The notes: generated from the letters alone by a model not told the origin. 24,503 bases of DNA from CAZFUY01 sp964522445 (GCA_964522445.1 CAZFUY010000040.1:1-24503); one strand, 5' to 3'; shown: positions 7,663-15,664, counted from the stretch's first letter. Numbers and translations: made by a program.

Positions 7663-8022
7663 TCACTGGATTTCTGCATGTTCCTCAATAAATGAACGAA
7701 TAAAATGAAGGGGTTTAGCTCCGCTAAATCGTGCTTTTTCTTCTCCATATTGAAAAAGAATAATGGTTGGAAAACCGCGAACCTGATAATGCCCGGCAAG
7801 CTTCATATTTTCACCGTCATCAACTTCTACTTTGGCGATGGCAATTTTCCCCTTATATTCAGCCATTACATTTTTAAGAACAGGCGCAATAACTCGGCAG
7901 GGTGAGCACCAGTCAGCCCATAAGTCGACAAGAATGGGCTTTTGGTGTGAGGCTTTAATAACGCTTTTTTCAAAGTTATCCAGATCGGCAACAAAAATGG
8001 ATTCAGAGCTATGTTTGTGCAT
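7663..8022 (-). CDS. Thioredoxin-family protein with WCSPC active site
   Basis: Small cytoplasmic thiol-disulfide oxidoreductase of 119 residues with no signal peptide. The active site WCSPC is at residues 38-42 (Cys39 and Cys42), with Ser replacing the usual Gly of thioredoxin. The cis-proline is in GFPT (Pro85). The fold is complete: LVDLWADWC strand, VEVDD strand and C-terminal helix. The WCSPC variant can shift redox potential, and the family includes thioredoxin-2-like proteins and chaperone-like members, so the partner is unknown. The upstream region runs into the assembly gap, so its promoter cannot be judged. The ATG lacks a strong ribosome binding site. Confidence 0.88.
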   Translation of the reverse strand: MHKHSSESIFVADLDNFEKSVIKASHQKPILVDLWADWCSPCRVIAPVLKNVMAEYKGKIAIAKVEVDDGENMKLAGHYQVRGFPTIILFQYGEEKARFSGAKPLHFIRSFIEEHAEIQ

Positions 8023-8036
8023 AAGTTAAATACGGG

Positions 8037-8246
8037 TAAACAGGTTGATTATAAAATCATACCATAATTGCCATAGATGCTGATATTAGATNNNNNNNNN
8101 NNNNNNNNNNNNNNNNNNNNNNNNNNNNNNNNNNNNNNNNNNNNNNNNNNNNNNNNNNNNNNNNNNNNNNNNNNNNNNNNNNNNNNNNNNNTAAACAGGT
8201 TGATTATAAAATCATACCATAATTGCCATAGATGCTGATATTAGAT
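8037..8246. other. Assembly gap with duplicated 55-bp flanks
   Basis: Exactly 100 N (8092-8191) lie between two identical 55-bp sequences at 8037-8091 and 8192-8246. This is the signature of two contigs overlapping by an assembly k-mer of 55 that were scaffolded without merging. The true sequence may have no gap and only one copy. The rest of the 362-bp space between the thioredoxin and the next gene is AT-rich non-coding DNA. Confidence 0.9.
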
Positions 8247-8313
8247 GTGTAATAAAGACCGTTTTTATTTATTTTTCAGTATTGCATGTCATTATGTGCT
8301 AATAAGTAAAGCG

Positions 8314-8344
8314 AAATAATATTATTTTCTGAGAGCTATATAGC
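8314..8344. promoter_or_regulatory. Two AT-rich palindromes upstream of 8385
   Basis: A perfect 14-bp palindrome (AAATAAT/ATTATTT, 8314-8327) and a perfect 10-bp palindrome (GCTATATAGC, 8335-8344) lie 41-71 bp ahead of the membrane-protein start. They could be operator sequence, but the base composition makes chance occurrence fairly likely. Confidence 0.25.
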
Positions 8345-8384
8345 ATACTAATAAACTGTCATTTAGAGAAAAACTGATTTAATT

Positions 8385-8843
8385 ATGAATATAAAAATAA
8401 TTTTTAGAGCATTGATTATTGTTCCTGTTTTATTAATGCTTGTTTATTACTTTTTGCCAACAGTTGAGTATCTCTGGCTTTCATGTGATGAGATAAATCT
8501 GTTAGAAGCAGATGGGTTTAATGCCTTTATTCCAAAAAATTATATTATTTTTATTGTATATATGATTATCTGGTTAATAGTATCGGTGGGTTTATTATTT
8601 TTTATTCGCTGGTTCAGAATTGTTTATATAGTTTTTACTGTGATAAGCATGATATTGATATTGTTTTTGGGCAACAGAATTAGTGCGCCAGTTGAAACAG
8701 TGGTTATGTTTCTAATAACCTTATCTGTAGGTGGAGTGCTTGCGTTAATGTATTCTTCTTCTTTAAGTGAGTTTTTTGCTAAAGAAAGCGAAGAAGAAGG
8801 CAAAGGTGAAGAGGATAATGAAGAAGATGATGAACTCGAATAA
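8385..8843 (+). CDS. Four-TM membrane protein with acidic tail
   Basis: Unrecognised inner-membrane protein of 152 residues. Hydrophobic segments lie at about 6-24, 53-75, 78-95 and 104-123. The C-terminal 20 residues are almost entirely Glu, Asp, Lys and Gly (KESEEEGKGEEDNEEDDELE). The loop between the first two segments contains the only polar region of note. The ATG at 8385 has a weak GAGAAAA upstream. It stands alone, convergent with the flavoenzyme gene and downstream of the assembly gap. The acidic tail may bind cations or a basic partner, but this is speculation. Confidence 0.7.
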   Translation: MNIKIIFRALIIVPVLLMLVYYFLPTVEYLWLSCDEINLLEADGFNAFIPKNYIIFIVYMIIWLIVSVGLLFFIRWFRIVYIVFTVISMILILFLGNRISAPVETVVMFLITLSVGGVLALMYSSSLSEFFAKESEEEGKGEEDNEEDDELE

Positions 8844-8921
8844 TTAAGAACATTATCTACAACTGTATCCCCTGTGATTCAGATGTTTGTTTTTCTAGCT
8901 TTTGCCTAAACCAGTAAGTTT

Positions 8922-10334
8922 TTATTGAATGGGTGTAAGTTCTATCGGCCAGTGAGTATCTTTAATATCCAATTTTGATTTAAGATCATATAAAGCAGCC
9001 TGTAGTGCTTCTTCAATGACGGGATGATAGAAAGGCATTTTTAATAAATCAAATACGGTTAGCCCCATTTCAATTGACCAGCATAATAAGTGACCGAGGT
9101 TCTCGCCCTTAACACTCATCATGCTAGCACCTAATATTTTTCCATCGGCTTTATTTGCATAAATGCGAATAATGCCCCTGTTTTTTCCCATAATCAATGC
9201 ACGGCCAACAGGAGCCAGTTTTACTTCGCCAATGGCAATAGTGTTTGTGTCTAACTCCGAAAGGCTAGCGCCGACAGTGACGATATTTGGATCACTAAAT
9301 GTAATAGCTAAAGCTGTTTTATGTTTAAAGTGAGTAACTTTATCCTGCATAATATTATAGCCTGCTACGCGACCTTCAAAACCTGCCTCATGCAAAATAG
9401 CTTTTTCAGCAGTGGCATCACCTGCAATAAAAATAGGAAGGTCTGCAATTTGCATTGTGTGTGCATTAAATACAGGTACGCCATTGGGTTGTAATTCAAT
9501 ATTAAGAGCCTGAAGATTTAATTTATCTGTATTGGGTCTTCGGCCAATGCTTGCAAAAATTTTATCTACTACAATAGAATTATCACCTGCGGTGACTTTT
9601 AATTTACCATCGTCCTGTTCAGATATTTCAGCAGCATGTCCTAACCAGAGTGGAAATTCTTTACCTATGGTTTCAATAGCTATTTTATTAACGTCATTGT
9701 CATCAATGCCACCAATGCGCTGTTGCTGATCTATGCCGGTTACTTTTATGCCAATTCGGTTGAGTGACTGACCAATTTCAAGGCCAATAACACCTAGCCC
9801 AATTACGGCAACTGATTCGGGTAATTCGGTCATCTCAAAAAGGCTGTCAGTTGTGATAATGTGTTCGGAAAAAACATTCCATGATTCAGGAATAACAGGG
9901 CGAGAGCCTGTTGCAATAATAATTTTTTTTGCTTTAATTATCTGGCCATCTTCTGTTTTTAAAGTATTGGCATCAATAAATTGTGCGTAAGATTCAATTA
10001 ATTTATCTTCAGGTAGAAGATCAATGGAATGGCTGAGTGTGCGGTCTACAAATGTGTCCCGTAAATCTTCCACATGCTCCATGGCATCAGGAATATTAAT
10101 GGTTAAATGCTCGCCACCTTCAATGCCTTCACGATTAAAAATAGATTTTCGATGAAAATCTTCTGCAATTTGAATTAAAACTTTAGAAGGCATACAGCCT
10201 ACACGGGCACAGGTTGTACCCAGTTCGCCACCATCAATTAATACAAAATTATCGGTAAAACGTTTAACCTGGCTCATAGCATAGAGTCCAGCACTGCCTG
10301 CGCCTATAATGGCAACTTCAACTTCACGAGTCAT
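8922..10334 (-). CDS. Dihydrolipoyl dehydrogenase-like flavoenzyme
   Basis: Class I pyridine nucleotide-disulfide oxidoreductase of 470 residues, using FAD, NAD(P)H and a redox disulfide. The FAD-binding GAGSAG is near residue 11. The active disulfide is Cys42/Cys47 in TCARVGCMPSK. An NAD-binding GLGVIG lies around 178-183, the second FAD motif FIAGDAT around 307, and the C-terminal dimer domain carries the catalytic His437 and Glu442 in HPVIEEAL. The motifs fit dihydrolipoyl dehydrogenase or the related mercuric-reductase-like branch. There are no N- or C-terminal mercury-binding cysteines. No 2-oxoacid dehydrogenase, glycine-cleavage or lipoate-binding gene is adjacent, so the physiological substrate is not settled. 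The ATG at 10334 has AAAGG about 10 bases upstream. Confidence 0.85.
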   Translation of the reverse strand: MTREVEVAIIGAGSAGLYAMSQVKRFTDNFVLIDGGELGTTCARVGCMPSKVLIQIAEDFHRKSIFNREGIEGGEHLTINIPDAMEHVEDLRDTFVDRTLSHSIDLLPEDKLIESYAQFIDANTLKTEDGQIIKAKKIIIATGSRPVIPESWNVFSEHIITTDSLFEMTELPESVAVIGLGVIGLEIGQSLNRIGIKVTGIDQQQRIGGIDDNDVNKIAIETIGKEFPLWLGHAAEISEQDDGKLKVTAGDNSIVVDKIFASIGRRPNTDKLNLQALNIELQPNGVPVFNAHTMQIADLPIFIAGDATAEKAILHEAGFEGRVAGYNIMQDKVTHFKHKTALAITFSDPNIVTVGASLSELDTNTIAIGEVKLAPVGRALIMGKNRGIIRIYANKADGKILGASMMSVKGENLGHLLCWSIEMGLTVFDLLKMPFYHPVIEEALQAALYDLKSKLDIKDTHWPIELTPIQ

Positions 10335-10457
10335 TGTAAAACCTTTTGATAATTAATTAAAAATAGCTAATAGATTGCTGGCAATAATAATACCGCATGC
10401 CTTTAAAGTCATCAGCTAGTTTGTGTGGTTATTTCTGGAGGTTCTGTGAAGAGTTCA

Positions 10458-11033
10458 CTAATAATGAATGATTTTTAGTTCATTATTGTTATCACGAATA
10501 ATTTCGCCATTATAAACTTTGAATTTTCCTGATGTTTTGTCATTAAAATAGAGCCTGAGTGTTTCAGTAATTACAGGGAAAGCGATTTTATCCCATGGGA
10601 TTTCGTTTTTATTAAATAATTTTACTTCAAGACTTTCAGTGCCAGGGCTTGCATGGCCATCTTTTAACTCACCACGATACATCATGTAAACCTGTGAGAT
10701 ATGTGGAATGCTGAACATACAATACAGTGTGGCATTAAGTATATTTGCATTTGCTTCCTCGTATGATTCCCTGCATGCGCCCTGTAATGTTGTTTCTGAA
10801 TTTTCCATAAAACCTGCAGGTAAAGTCCATAAACCATGGCGGGGTTCTATGGCGCGTCGGCAAAGTAAAACTTTATCCTGATACTCTGCAATACAGCCAG
10901 CAATAATTCTTGGGTTCTGATAATGAATGTGATTACAACTGTCACAAATGTAACGTGGAAGATGATCGTCCTCAGGTGTTCTATGACTAAGGCTTGATCC
11001 GCACTGGTTGCAAAATTTTAGTATTTGATTCAT
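10458..11033 (-). CDS. NUDIX hydrolase with N-terminal zinc ribbon
   Basis: Hydrolase of nucleoside diphosphates linked to another moiety, 191 residues, cytoplasmic. The zinc ribbon has Cys8, Cys11, Cys30 and Cys33. The Nudix box starts at Gly74 (GFMENSE) and continues to RESYEE at 88-93, giving the metal-binding glutamates; the late Gly of the consensus is Asn here. The layout matches the NudC-like and ADP-ribose-pyrophosphatase-like COG1051 proteins, but the substrate (NADH, ADP-ribose or other) cannot be read from sequence. Its ATG overlaps the stop of the upstream aspartic protease gene by 4 bp (ATGA), indicating translational coupling. Confidence 0.88.
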   Translation of the reverse strand: MNQILKFCNQCGSSLSHRTPEDDHLPRYICDSCNHIHYQNPRIIAGCIAEYQDKVLLCRRAIEPRHGLWTLPAGFMENSETTLQGACRESYEEANANILNATLYCMFSIPHISQVYMMYRGELKDGHASPGTESLEVKLFNKNEIPWDKIAFPVITETLRLYFNDKTSGKFKVYNGEIIRDNNNELKIIHY

Positions 11034-11578
11034 TGGCGCTGATTTGAGGGATATTGTCTGAGTGTAAGTGTATTGCCACGTTGAGTAAATTCAAGATGCT
11101 TTAGAAAAGTCATGCCTAGCAGGACATCATCATCTTCTGTATTTGGATTTATTGTGGCGCGAATATTTTGTATCTCAATGTCACCGATAGAAATTCTATT
11201 AAGTTGTGTCATGAACATAGGTGCTTTTCCATTTGCTGTTTGATAATATAATTTCTGTCCGGCTTTTAAGCCGATATTATCTGCAATATGCTGAGGGATT
11301 GCGACATCAGTTGCTCCGGTGTCCAGCATAAAAGTAACTTCGGTATTATTAATCATGCCCGTAGTGACATAATGCCCAGAACGATTTCTCAGCAGGATTA
11401 TTTCTTTGATGTTGCCCGTGCTAATACGAGAGCTTATATTCTGGTTGGGATTGTGTTGCTTTTCGAGAATGCCGTTAAAGAAAAACATAAGAATAACTAA
11501 AAAAAGAACCCACATGGCAGCAATCATGCTGGCCCCCATGCGTTTTTGTTCTGTGTGTTCTTTGTTTTCTTCGTTCAT
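11030..11578 (-). CDS. Membrane-anchored retropepsin-like aspartic protease
   Basis: Protein of 182 residues with a polar N-terminus, a single membrane helix at about 18-36, and a clan AA aspartic-protease domain (TIGR02281-like). The catalytic motif MLDTGATDVAIP places Asp86 in a DTGA signature. A later LLGMTFLKH segment matches the second conserved stretch of the family. As in retroviral proteases, one such domain supplies half an active site, so a homodimer is expected. Topology suggests a periplasmic catalytic domain. Substrates are unknown. It overlaps the NUDIX gene downstream by 4 bp and is divergent from the unknown gene at 11687. Confidence 0.85.
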   Translation of the reverse strand: MNEENKEHTEQKRMGASMIAAMWVLFLVILMFFFNGILEKQHNPNQNISSRISTGNIKEIILLRNRSGHYVTTGMINNTEVTFMLDTGATDVAIPQHIADNIGLKAGQKLYYQTANGKAPMFMTQLNRISIGDIEIQNIRATINPNTEDDDVLLGMTFLKHLEFTQRGNTLTLRQYPSNQRQ

Positions 11579-11686
11579 GTGATCAGCTTATCATAATCCT
11601 GTAAAAATCATTTGGTAATAAAGCCGTTATATTTTTATGATATTGTATAGGATACATTTATTAATTTATAAACGGCGGGAAAAGCA

Positions 11687-12364
11687 TTGAACGAAACAGG
11701 CATAGATAATCAGGATAATGAACTCGAAGAGCTTGTTCTAAGAGAGAGCATTGTTAGTGCAACAGGGCTGAATGAAGGTAGTGTGCAAATTGGTATTAAA
11801 GGTGACCCCTCACTTAGAGAGACCTCTCTGGACCGAAAAAAATATGAAAGTCCGGTTGATGAAGTTATGGATGATCTTACTCTTAACCTGGAAGATATTC
11901 TGCTTAACCGTAGTACTTATAGAGTCTTTATCGGATTCAATAGTGGAGAAATACGCACCCAGTCTATTTTTGATCCATTAAGGCAGGAAATTCACTCGGC
12001 TGAAAAACTGGCGGATAAAGCATATATACAAAGGCATTTTCCTGAAATAAGTTTTGAAGATAAAATTCAGGCTATGCGTGATATTTATGGCGGTATCCAG
12101 AGAAGTAAATGGTTTGATAAATTTCCGGGTTACTGGAAAAATATTTTTATTAAAAGGCATAAGTCCTGGGAGCCTATGACCAAAGATGAAATTCACACTA
12201 TTATGTCTACACTAAAAATTATGCGTAGCTTGCCAGATTTCTATTTGCGCAATATTACTATTTGTATCGTTCAGGATATGGTACGCATGCAATTTAACTG
12301 TGATGGCACACAGATAATTAGCGCGGAAAATTATCAGAAATTTATTGAAGAAAATATGCCATAA
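11687..12364 (+). CDS. Conserved-looking hypothetical protein, TTG start
   Basis: Unrecognised soluble protein of 225 residues. The first 60 residues are acidic and polar. The rest is mixed, with a strand-rich YRVFIGFNSGEIRTQS near 82 and helical segments with Trp/Lys-rich patches (WFDKFPGYWKNIFIKRHKSW). There is no signal peptide or membrane helix. I chose the TTG at 11687 because GGCGGG lies just upstream and the next Met is 60 residues in. It is convergent with mlaA, with only 9 bp between stops, and divergent from the aspartic protease gene. No catalytic motif is visible. Confidence 0.65.
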   Translation: MNETGIDNQDNELEELVLRESIVSATGLNEGSVQIGIKGDPSLRETSLDRKKYESPVDEVMDDLTLNLEDILLNRSTYRVFIGFNSGEIRTQSIFDPLRQEIHSAEKLADKAYIQRHFPEISFEDKIQAMRDIYGGIQRSKWFDKFPGYWKNIFIKRHKSWEPMTKDEIHTIMSTLKIMRSLPDFYLRNITICIVQDMVRMQFNCDGTQIISAENYQKFIEENMP

Positions 12365-12373
12365 ATATTTGAG

Positions 12374-13144
12374 TTAGTCATCACCAAATAATTCATCTTC
12401 GCTAAATTCTTCTTTTTCTGCAGGAGGGTTGCCGTCGTAAACAAGGTCTTTTCTATGTTGTAGATAGGCTTCTCGTAAGAACACATAAGGATCAAGAGCG
12501 GCTTCGTCCATAATATTCCCCGCTTTTAATAACTTAGCTCGTGAATCAACTGCTTTAACAATCGTCATGCCCCAGACAGCCGTTCCATCACCCCGAGATG
12601 GTGCAGGAAAATCTTTATGGACTTTGTTATATATAGGGTCAAAATATGAACTGTCTGCTAGCCAGCCGCCGGTATCCCGAATAGTGCCTGGCCCCAGAAA
12701 AGGAAGTACAAAATAAGGCCCTTCTGGTACGCCCCAGTAACCTAGTGTCTGGCCAAAATCTTCATTATGTTTTTCCAGCCCAATATCAGATGCCCAGTCA
12801 ATAAGTCCAAATAGACCTAAAGTAGAGTTAATAACTAAGCGTCCAGCATCCGATGCGGTATTTTTTAATTTGAACTGAAACAGATTGTTAATAAGTACAA
12901 CAACATCATCAAGGTTGCTAAAGAAATTGCTAACCCCTTTTTGAACTGGTTTGGGAGTGACTGTGTTATAACCTTCAGCAACGGGTTTTAATACATATTG
13001 ATCGAGCTTGTCATTAAATTTATAGATAGCGCGATTGTAGCTTTCAAATGGATCATTAGGGTCGCCAGGACCTTCAATAGTGGCACAGGCTGATAAATTA
13101 AGAAAAAAGCAAAATAAGATAATAAATTTAATTACAGGGGTCAT
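12374..13144 (-). CDS. mlaA: MlaA (VacJ) outer-membrane lipoprotein
   Basis: Lipoprotein of 256 residues that in the Mla system removes misplaced phospholipid from the outer leaflet of the outer membrane and passes it to MlaC. The signal peptide ends in the lipobox LSAC with Cys20. The body has the family signature: DPFESYNRAIYKFND, the FFSNLDD and LINNLFQ helices, GRLVINSTLGLFGLID, EDFGQTLGYWGV and PYFVLPFLGPGTIRD. The acidic C-terminal extension is typical. No mlaBCDEF gene is in the window. It is divergent from the acyltransferase operon, with a long palindrome in the shared intergenic region. Confidence 0.95.
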   Translation of the reverse strand: MTPVIKFIILFCFFLNLSACATIEGPGDPNDPFESYNRAIYKFNDKLDQYVLKPVAEGYNTVTPKPVQKGVSNFFSNLDDVVVLINNLFQFKLKNTASDAGRLVINSTLGLFGLIDWASDIGLEKHNEDFGQTLGYWGVPEGPYFVLPFLGPGTIRDTGGWLADSSYFDPIYNKVHKDFPAPSRGDGTAVWGMTIVKAVDSRAKLLKAGNIMDEAALDPYVFLREAYLQHRKDLVYDGNPPAEKEEFSEDELFGDD

Positions 13145-13251
13145 TGTTATGGCTGTTATTTTTTTGTTGGAACAAGATTACAACAGATTGATAATAAACT
13201 TAATCTATTTATGAAATATCTGAGATAAATATATTGTCTGAGGCTGGGTAC

Positions 13252-13278
13252 AGGTTTTGTATAGCCTATACTAAACCT
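13252..13278. promoter_or_regulatory. 27-bp near-perfect palindrome, likely operator
   Basis: The left arm AGGTTTTGTATAG pairs with the right arm CTATACTAAACCT around a single central base at 13265, with 12 of 13 positions complementary. The core GTATAG-C-CTATAC is perfect and includes a TATACT -10-like hexamer at 13267-13272. It lies 29 bp ahead of the acyltransferase GTG and 107 bp from the mlaA start, in their shared promoter region. This fits a dimeric repressor site. I do not recognise the regulator; no T-run follows, so it does not look like a terminator. Confidence 0.55.
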
Positions 13279-13307
13279 GATAGATCAACAGTTATGAGGC
13301 CAACAAA

Positions 13308-14057
13308 GTGTTTTATTACGCTGCTAGAATATTAAAGTTAGCGGGTTTGTGGATAGATTTTGTGATGCTAACCATAATCCTGTATGGCCTGTCCTATCTG
13401 CCTCGAAAATGGCTGGGGCGAATTTATTTTCGAATGTTTCGTGTCTGGTGTAAGTCTTTTGTTCGTGCCCTGGATGTAGATCTTCGACTGCATCAGAAAA
13501 ACCTTTATCCCATACCAAAACAATATATCCTGATTGCTAATCACCCATCTGCATTTGAGGATATTGGTATACCTGCTTTATTTGAGGTGAGCTCTCTGGC
13601 CAAGATAGAGGTAAAAAAATGGTGGATTGTAGGTCGTATTTCAGAAGCAGCAGGTTCTCTTTATGTAAAGCGTGAATCTAAAGAATCGCGGAGAGCTGCA
13701 GCACAGGCACTAATGGATGAAATAAAAAATGGAAAAAATGTTGCCTTATACCCTGAAGGTGGCTGTAAAGGAAAGCGTATATTTGAATCATTTCGTTATG
13801 GTGCTTTTGATGTTTCTATGCAAACAGGAATTCCTGTTTTGCCCGTGTTTCTGCATTATGAGGCACAGGATGATTTTGAATGGCGAGATCCACATACGCT
13901 GGTAGATAAGTTATTGCACTTTCTTAATACACAAAATAACACAGCAAATTATTATGTGTTTGATGCAATTGACCCATCAAAATTTAATAGCAAGGAAGAG
14001 TTCACAGACTACACATGGAATTTATATAAAACCTGGCAAAAAAAATATCTGGAGTAA
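13308..14057 (+). CDS. Lysophospholipid acyltransferase family protein (PlsC-like)
   Basis: Membrane-associated acyltransferase of 249 residues, likely transferring a fatty acyl group to a lysophospholipid or glycerol-phosphate derivative. A hydrophobic N-terminal segment spans about 10-30. The catalytic block is NHPSAFED: His79 is followed by Glu84 and then Asp85, so the usual HX4D spacing becomes HX4E or HX5D. Other blocks fit the family: GSLYVKRESKESRR around 116-129 and LYPEGGCKGK around 147-156, where the common PEGTR is altered. The GTG at 13308 has GAGG about 9 bases upstream. It leads a three-gene plus-strand unit with the CheW-LysM and J-domain genes, and the 27-bp palindrome lies directly upstream. 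Confidence 0.85.
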   Translation: MFYYAARILKLAGLWIDFVMLTIILYGLSYLPRKWLGRIYFRMFRVWCKSFVRALDVDLRLHQKNLYPIPKQYILIANHPSAFEDIGIPALFEVSSLAKIEVKKWWIVGRISEAAGSLYVKRESKESRRAAAQALMDEIKNGKNVALYPEGGCKGKRIFESFRYGAFDVSMQTGIPVLPVFLHYEAQDDFEWRDPHTLVDKLLHFLNTQNNTANYYVFDAIDPSKFNSKEEFTDYTWNLYKTWQKKYLE

Positions 14058-14072
14058 TATCTCAGTTTATCA

Positions 14073-15662
14073 ATGATGACCAGTAAATCAATACATGATG
14101 CAAATGCACTATTGCTCTATCGAGTAGGGCCAGTGTATTGCTGTTCGCCAACCTTAAATGTTGAAGCTGTGATTATGCCGCCGCAGTTAACGCATCCCCC
14201 CGGTTCTAATGTGGCAGAACCCGGTGTCTTTAAAACAGCGCAGGGAATAGTGAAGGCAGTTGATCTTCGCAAACGATTCGGTGTTGATAAAGAAGACTGG
14301 AATGAACCGGGGCGAATTATAGTTATAGAAATAGAAGGTGGGCACGCCGGTTTATGGGTGGATGAAATTGTAGATGTTATTCAGTTTCCACAGAAAGGCT
14401 GGGCTGATGTGCCAGTTGGAATACCTAAAAATGTATTTAGCCGAACATTATTGCTTAATAATATTATTCAGCTTTATGCTGATTTTGAGAAAATCTATAG
14501 TTTTAGAGAAACTGGATATCTGAGACAACATATTGAAAATATAAATCTCCAGAAAGAGAAAGAAAAAACTTTTTCTGTAGTAGAAAAAATAGCTGAAAAT
14601 AATTCAGTTGAAGCTGTAGACAGGGAGGTCAAAAAAAAGGACGTTAATGAGAAATCTGTAGAGTCTTCTGTCGGTGATAAGCTTATTAAGCCGTCTGTGC
14701 AGAATTCTGATGAGTCTAGTAATGATTTAACAGGAACAATAGAGTTTTCCCCTGAAAACAATAAAAACATACGTGTCCATAAAAAAGAGCCAGAGAGGTA
14801 TTCAGGCACTAAATATAAAAAAGAGACAATAGAGCATGAAAAAAGAGAAGCGATTGATTTAATAAATAAAAAACCAGATAAATCATTCTCTTTAAATATA
14901 AGTGATCAATATATAAAGACTCATAACGTTTCTGGTAAGTCAGAAGAAATAAACACAGCCAATGTGAACAATAATGTCTCTCAGAAGAACTATGGGTTTA
15001 TTTTTGTTTTATTTATAATGATGCTTATGGCTGTTGGTTATCTGTTGTTTGAGGTATTAATTGATACAAAAAAAGAAATAGCTGACAGGTCATTTATAAA
15101 GACAATAATTTTGGAAGAAGAGATTAAAGAAGATTCTCCCGTGCCTGAAAATATAGATAATTCTGTTAGTGAGGTGGGTGATTATATTAATGATGTAGAA
15201 GATATAAAAAATATCCAGCAAGAAAATAATCAGTTTCATGCTGACATTCAGAAGGATGAAGAGGGGCTGGTAATTGTTCTTACCCAGCCTGAGGAAACAA
15301 GTGATCCTGTTTCAAGTTTAGAAGCAGATAAGAAAGAAATAAGTGATATTTCATCGGCTATGAATAAGGTGGATTTACCTGAAAAAAATATGATTAGTAA
15401 AGTAGGCTCAGTAAAAGATGTAAAAGATGTAAAGGAAGATATTAAGGTTAAAGTTGCAGATAGTGTGAGTAAAATAACATTAGAAACAATAGTTCATATT
15501 GTTGTTAAGGGCGATACCTTATGGCATATAGCAAAACGTTATATTAATAATCCCTTCCGCTATCCTGAGCTTGCGCGTTTAAGTCATATTAAAAACCCTG
15601 ACTTGATATATCCGGGAGATAAGGTAAAAATAATATTTAATAAAAATAATTATCAGGAATAA
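14073..15662 (+). CDS. CheW-domain / TM / LysM fusion protein
   Basis: Unusual 529-residue protein. Residues about 12-143 form a CheW-like domain: a strand-rich start, then GIVKAVDLRKRFG, RIIVIEIEGGHAGLWVDEIV and ending YADFEKIYSF. A long charged, low-complexity linker covers about 150-305. A single membrane helix lies at 307-330. A second acidic linker covers 331-470 and includes a short VKD repeat, and a C-terminal LysM domain spans about 474-521 (VVKGDTLWHIAKRY, IKNPDLIYPGDKVKI). CheW domains dock on receptors and CheA-type kinases in the cytoplasm; LysM binds GlcNAc polymers such as peptidoglycan. The predicted topology is therefore cytoplasmic CheW with periplasmic LysM. No CheA or receptor gene is nearby. 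It follows the acyltransferase by 15 bp and precedes the J-protein by 2 bp, so the three are probably one operon. The function of the fusion is unknown. Confidence 0.8.
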   Translation: MMTSKSIHDANALLLYRVGPVYCCSPTLNVEAVIMPPQLTHPPGSNVAEPGVFKTAQGIVKAVDLRKRFGVDKEDWNEPGRIIVIEIEGGHAGLWVDEIVDVIQFPQKGWADVPVGIPKNVFSRTLLLNNIIQLYADFEKIYSFRETGYLRQHIENINLQKEKEKTFSVVEKIAENNSVEAVDREVKKKDVNEKSVESSVGDKLIKPSVQNSDESSNDLTGTIEFSPENNKNIRVHKKEPERYSGTKYKKETIEHEKREAIDLINKKPDKSFSLNISDQYIKTHNVSGKSEEINTANVNNNVSQKNYGFIFVLFIMMLMAVGYLLFEVLIDTKKEIADRSFIKTIILEEEIKEDSPVPENIDNSVSEVGDYINDVEDIKNIQQENNQFHADIQKDEEGLVIVLTQPEETSDPVSSLEADKKEISDISSAMNKVDLPEKNMISKVGSVKDVKDVKEDIKVKVADSVSKITLETIVHIVVKGDTLWHIAKRYINNPFRYPELARLSHIKNPDLIYPGDKVKIIFNKNNYQE

Positions 15663-15664
15663 TT

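Noticed and set aside
8037..8246. Direct repeat as a mobile-element or attachment-site signature
   Set aside because: The two 55-bp copies are exact and abut a 100-N run on both sides, which is an assembly overlap pattern rather than biology.
8922..10334. Flavoenzyme as mercuric reductase
   Set aside because: It lacks the N-terminal heavy-metal domain and the C-terminal Cys pair, and no mer genes are nearby.
10346..10360. TTGAT-containing sequence upstream of the flavoenzyme as an Fnr box
   Set aside because: The second half-site does not match ATCAA on either strand at the correct spacing.
14495..14809. Minus-strand frame of 104 residues inside the CheW-LysM gene
   Set aside because: It is Ser/Phe/Leu-rich shadow coding opposite the Lys/Glu-rich linker; the plus frame has clear domains.
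15411..15437. Tandem 9-bp repeat in the CheW-LysM gene as a phase-variation tract
   Set aside because: There are only three imperfect in-frame units encoding VKD-like residues; changes would not shift the frame.
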